Shown in pieces: positions 60,706 to 64,000 of a stretch of DNA of 64,000 bases. The stretch is taken from positions 124,001 through 188,000 of the forward strand of contig NZ_CAJYVQ010000011.1 of assembly GCF_913778665.1 (NCBI RefSeq). Reading direction: 5' to 3'. Numbering within the stretch: the first letter of the stretch is position 1; the number at the start of each line of letters is the position of its first letter. This stretch comes from an uncultured Stenotrophomonas sp. Lineage in GTDB: Bacteria > Pseudomonadota > Gammaproteobacteria > Xanthomonadales > Xanthomonadaceae. The notes below the pieces were generated by a model. It had not been told where the DNA came from. It saw only the letters and a program-made list of their open reading frames with translations, and did not search any database. Position numbers and translations under genes: made by a program.

Positions 60706-61932
60706 TTACAGATCCACGCCGAAGCCCATGCCAGCGGACTTCTCGCCGTTGCTGAAGGCGCCGCCCAGCGAGAACGACGCGCGCTCGCCGATGCGCTTGC
60801 CATAGCCGATCGACAGTGCCTGTTCGCCGCCCTGGAAACCGGCACCGACCGCGATGCGGCCACGCGGGCTCTGCGATCCGGCGGCATTGATGGCCATGTT
60901 CAACATCGCCGACCCCATGGCCCCCATCCGATCGATGCGCTGGTCCTGATGACGCAGGCGACGATCCATTTCCTGGCGCAGGCCATTGTTGTCCAGCGCG
61001 AACTGGGCCAGGCGCTGATCGGTGTAGGCATTGGCCGAGGTCACCGCCTGCGCCGACTTGGTATCGGTGTAGCCGTTGGCCGACGACAGCGTGGCCGCGC
61101 TGCTGGCGTCAGTGTAGGCCTTGGAGGTGGTGACCGCTGCGGCGGCCTTGGTGTCGGTGTAGCCATTGGCCGACGACAATGTGCTCGCACTGCTGGCATC
61201 GGTGTAGGCGTTGACCGAATTGATCGTGGCAGCAGCACGTGCATCGGCATAGCTGTTGGCCGACGACAAGGTGTTGGCGTTGGCGGTGTTCATCTGGTTG
61301 AGATTGACCGCGTCGGTGCCTTGAGTTGCGGCGGCCACGTTGGTCACCTGCCGCTCGCTGCCGGCACTGCCGACCGACACCGTGTTGGCGCGGTCGGCCA
61401 CCGAACCATTGCCCAGCGCGACGCTGTCATTGGCAGTGGCCACGGCACCATTGCCGACGGCGCTGCTGTTGTTGCCGCTGGCCTCGGACAGGCTGCCGAC
61501 CGCGGTGCTGTTCTCGCCGGTGGCGTTGCTGCCGGCACCGGAGGCGGTCGAGAAGCTGCCGGTTGCGGAACTGCCCGAGCCGCTGGCGCTGCTGAAATCA
61601 CCGCTGGCGGTGCTGCTGTCACCGATCGCCGCGCTGTTGGCACCGGACGCGGACGCGCCGACGCCGATCGCCGCGCTCTGGTCGCCCGAGGCGCTGCTGG
61701 CCGCGCCGATCGCGGTGCTTCCGGTGCCACTGGCAGTGGCGCCGGTACCAACCGCCGCTGACAGGTCGCCACTGGCAGCGGCACCATTGCCGCAGGCCAT
61801 CGAAGCGGCACCGCCGGCGCTGGCGCCGCCGTTGGAAACGCCGCCGAACCCATCGTCCAGCTGGCAGGTGTCACCGGCCCACGCCGGTGCAGTTGCCATG
61901 GCCAGCGCCACGGCAAGGATGTGCTTGTGCAT
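60706..61932 (-). CDS. YadA-like trimeric autotransporter adhesin
   Basis: 408 residues with signal peptide HILAVALAMATAPAWA. The head has repeated 14-residue YadA-type units (GSTAIGAASSASGDQSAAIG), a neck QVTNVAAATQGTDAVNLNQM, a stalk of Ala-rich units each containing YTD or YAD (five copies), and a four-strand membrane anchor ending GMGFGVDL. It should trimerise on the surface and mediate attachment. The adhesin is small for its class. Confidence 0.92.
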   Translation of the reverse strand: MHKHILAVALAMATAPAWAGDTCQLDDGFGGVSNGGASAGGAASMACGNGAAASGDLSAAVGTGATASGTGSTAIGAASSASGDQSAAIGVGASASGANSAAIGDSSTASGDFSSASGSGSSATGSFSTASGAGSNATGENSTAVGSLSEASGNNSSAVGNGAVATANDSVALGNGSVADRANTVSVGSAGSERQVTNVAAATQGTDAVNLNQMNTANANTLSSANSYADARAAATINSVNAYTDASSASTLSSANGYTDTKAAAAVTTSKAYTDASSAATLSSANGYTDTKSAQAVTSANAYTDQRLAQFALDNNGLRQEMDRRLRHQDQRIDRMGAMGSAMLNMAINAAGSQSPRGRIAVGAGFQGGEQALSIGYGKRIGERASFSLGGAFSNGEKSAGMGFGVDL

Positions 61933-62042
61933 CGTCTTCACGGTACCCCCAGGATCCATCAAGGAAGGTTTCCGGCAACTGCCGGAAACGCTGGAAAACG
62001 GGCCGGTCCCCGCAAAGGACCGGCCCGGAGCCTGCGCACGCG

Positions 62043-64000
62043 CTACGGCGTGACAGTCAATGCAACACGCACCGCGGTCTTCGGCGCGCTCGGATCGTTG
62101 CTGCCCACGCAGACGAAACCGGTGTAGCTGCCCGGAGCAAGCCCGCCTGCGTTGATCTGCACCTGCGTGGTCTGGCTGCCGCCCACCACGACGCGGCCCA
62201 GTGCACGCGAAGGCGTACCGATCCAGCCGGCACCGCAGGCGTTGCTGCCACCCAGGCCGTAGGCAAGCCCCGGCGCGCCGGTGGTCGCCGACCAGGCGCC
62301 ACTGCCATCGGGGTTGATGATGGCACCGCGATACACGCTGTCACCGCTGGTGGCGTTGAACCAGAACCAACTGGTGGCCAGCGGTGCGCGTACCGAGACC
62401 ACCAGCCAGTAGCGGCCCGCAGGCAGGTTCAGGTTCTGTCCTGCCCCGGCCATGTCCAGGTTGATGCTTGCCAGGGTGGACGAAGTACTGACACCGGCAC
62501 CGCCGACCGTCGCGGTGTACGACCACACGGCCAGCTGCGGCGACGATTCCGGATTGCCTTCCGGGTTGCCGCCGACATCACGGAAGATCGACCAGTTGAT
62601 GTTGGTCGAGGTGGCCAAGGTGCCGCCGTTGACGAAACCGTCGGCAACGATGCGGGTGATGCCGGTGGCTTCGGTGAGGGTGAAGTCATCGGCGGACAAC
62701 TGCGCACGCGCGCCCACCGAGGCGGCATCAGTGAAGCGGGTGGAACGACGTCCGTTGGCGTTGTTGGGCGCCTGCGCAACCAGCGTGCGCGTGCCCACGC
62801 CGGAGTTGTCGATCTGCCATTCCAGCGGCGAGCCGCCGGTGTTGGCGATCTGCAGGTTGATCGAACCGCTGGCACCGGTCGGCAGGGTCAGCGAACTGGA
62901 CGGCGGCGTGGCGGCGATCTGCGGCGGCGGCACCGACACGGCGATCGGCAGGCGCAGCAGGGGCTGCGTGGTATCACCGCCCTGCGGCGCCACGGTCAGC
63001 CGGGCGAAACGCCAAGTGCCATCGTTGGGCACCGAGCCGGTGGTGACGATCACCCGCACCGCCTTGCTCTCGCCCGGAGCCAGGGTGAATACCGACGGTG
63101 AGACCACGGCGGTCAGGCCGGTGACCTTGGCGGTCCAGGTCTGCCGGGTCGGCAGCACGTTGCGGAACACGCGGGTGAAGCTGCAGCTGTCCGAGCACTT
63201 TCGCTTGCCCATGCTGGCGATGTTGAGCGAGGCGACGTCGCCGCCATTGGCCGGATCAGCCGCCAGGAAGTTGGCCTTGGTCTCGTTCAGCACCAGGCCG
63301 GCACGCAACGCCTGATCGACCTGGATGCGACCGGCGCCCATCGCGAAGGCGTCGCCCGGGGTCAGCCCATCTTCCTTCAGCACTTCCTGGCGGGCGGTCA
63401 TCATCAGCGCCGAACGCGCTTCCTGCACGGTCCAGTCCGGCCGTGCCTGGCGCAGCAGGGCTGCCGCGCCTGCGTGATGCGGCGACGCCATCGAGGTGCC
63501 GTCCATCAGGCCCACGGCATTCTCCGAGCCAGTCACGCTGGTACCGGCAACCACGGCCAGCACGCGCACACCCGGTGCGGTCACGTCAGGCTTGACCAGA
63601 TCGAAGATGCCGGCCGGGCCACGCGAGCTGAAATCGCCCAGAACGTCCGGGGTGTTGCTGACCTTGGTGGCTGGATAGGCGATACCACCGGTGGCGGCAT
63701 TGCCGACGCTGTTGGCGAAGGTGCGCAGCGCATCTGCATCGGCCTGGTCGATGGCGAAGGCCGGCACCGTGGCACCGGCCACGTTGGGCAGGATCGGCGT
63801 CGGCTGGTTGTTGGCGATCAGGACCGCGATGGCACCGGCCGCGGCGGCATTGTTGACCTTGTCGCTGAAGTTGCACGAGCCACGGCGAACTACGGCGATC
63901 GCGCCCTGGAAGCTGTTGGCCGGAAACGCGGCGCAGCCATCGTTGGCGGTATCGATGCCGGTGCTGACGCGCAGCGGCGTGGTGGCCGGGATCGGCGTGG
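62043..64000 (-). CDS. subtilisin-family (S8) protease with PA domain, C-terminal part
   Basis: About 652 residues of a larger secreted protease whose start lies right of the window. At the window edge is a protease-associated (PA) insert (GAIAVVRRGSCNFSDKVNNA), then PDVLGDFSSRGP and the catalytic Ser in DGTSMASPHHAGAAALL. A Fn3-like domain and a beta-rich C-terminal extension of about 300 residues follow. The catalytic Asp and His are outside the view. Likely exported by the type II pathway. Confidence 0.93.
   Translation of the reverse strand, partial: TPIPATTPLRVSTGIDTANDGCAAFPANSFQGAIAVVRRGSCNFSDKVNNAAAAGAIAVLIANNQPTPILPNVAGATVPAFAIDQADADALRTFANSVGNAATGGIAYPATKVSNTPDVLGDFSSRGPAGIFDLVKPDVTAPGVRVLAVVAGTSVTGSENAVGLMDGTSMASPHHAGAAALLRQARPDWTVQEARSALMMTARQEVLKEDGLTPGDAFAMGAGRIQVDQALRAGLVLNETKANFLAADPANGGDVASLNIASMGKRKCSDSCSFTRVFRNVLPTRQTWTAKVTGLTAVVSPSVFTLAPGESKAVRVIVTTGSVPNDGTWRFARLTVAPQGGDTTQPLLRLPIAVSVPPPQIAATPPSSSLTLPTGASGSINLQIANTGGSPLEWQIDNSGVGTRTLVAQAPNNANGRRSTRFTDAASVGARAQLSADDFTLTEATGITRIVADGFVNGGTLATSTNINWSIFRDVGGNPEGNPESSPQLAVWSYTATVGGAGVSTSSTLASINLDMAGAGQNLNLPAGRYWLVVSVRAPLATSWFWFNATSGDSVYRGAIINPDGSGAWSATTGAPGLAYGLGGSNACGAGWIGTPSRALGRVVVGGSQTTQVQINAGGLAPGSYTGFVCVGSNDPSAPKTAVRVALTVTP

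Noticed and set aside
1-64000. CRISPR arrays, tRNA/rRNA genes, insertion sequences, prophage or integron features
   Set aside because: None were found by eye: no regularly spaced repeats, no transposase or integrase motifs and no tRNA-like cloverleaf.

Overview
The window is GC-rich, has no tRNA, rRNA, insertion sequence or CRISPR array that I could find, and is packed with short operons. The gene content points to a gammaproteobacterium of the Xanthomonadaceae, most likely Stenotrophomonas: a fruR-fruB-fruK-fruA-oprB fructose locus with an EIIA-HPr-EI fusion, a trimeric YadA-like adhesin, a PA-domain subtilase, several secreted serine hydrolases and many small lineage-type hypothetical proteins. 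This is inferred from gene families; no sequence comparison could be run.

Layout. 0-4.4 kb: a tightly overlapping minus-strand operon (thermostable-hemolysin-like GNAT-fold protein, acyl-AMP ligase, haem-oxygenase-like putative diiron enzyme, SDR, TPR protein, then the first codons of a response regulator), preceded by four TAA half-sites repeated exactly every 11 bp. 4.4-9.2 kb: a membrane protein, an outer-membrane barrel, and a TetR regulator with a perfect 26-bp palindrome next to a secreted alpha/beta hydrolase. 9.4-16 kb: an island of very small genes and wreckage, with two-CxxC proteins, BLUF photoreceptors (one intact, one dead) and an eroded yciF / Mn-catalase / yciE oxidative-stress cluster. 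16.1-19.1 kb: a four-gene operon (acyl-CoA dehydrogenase-like, PIG-L deacetylase, NodS-like methyltransferase, GT2 glycosyltransferase). 19.2-27.6 kb: a zinc alcohol dehydrogenase broken by one TGA, small stress-type proteins, a cysteine hydrolase, a GAF histidine kinase, a GNAT, an EAL protein and a Rap1a/Tai-type immunity protein.

27.7-35.4 kb: the fructose PTS locus, with palindromic operators between fruR and fruB. 35.4-40.4 kb: a membrane LytTR regulator divergent from an acyltransferase-3 protein, then a UvrA paralogue. 40.7-42 kb: a second intact BLUF gene divergent from two tandem two-CxxC genes. 42-51.1 kb: a secreted trypsin-like protease, a serine hydrolase with a C-terminal TPR, and a methionine locus (MetR-like regulator and MetF-like protein divergent from an FMN reductase, DUF1852/MesX and the core methionine synthase MesD). 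51.1-56.4 kb: a BlaI/CopY-type operator between a serine hydrolase and an MFS/ArsB-type transporter pair, two facing genes that lost their 5' ends in one deletion, and a PfkB sugar kinase. 56.4-64 kb: mostly secreted or surface proteins (retropepsin-like protease, S41 peptidase, S15/CocE-like hydrolase, YadA-type adhesin, subtilase running off the end).

The best candidates for undescribed biology are the recurrent BLUF plus two-CxxC small-protein loci, the hemolysin-like/ligase/diiron-like operon with its 11-bp repeats, and the dehydrogenase/deacetylase/methyltransferase/glycosyltransferase operon. The oxygen-dependent methionine synthase locus is partly described, but its flavin reductase and MetF-like partners raise a testable mechanism.
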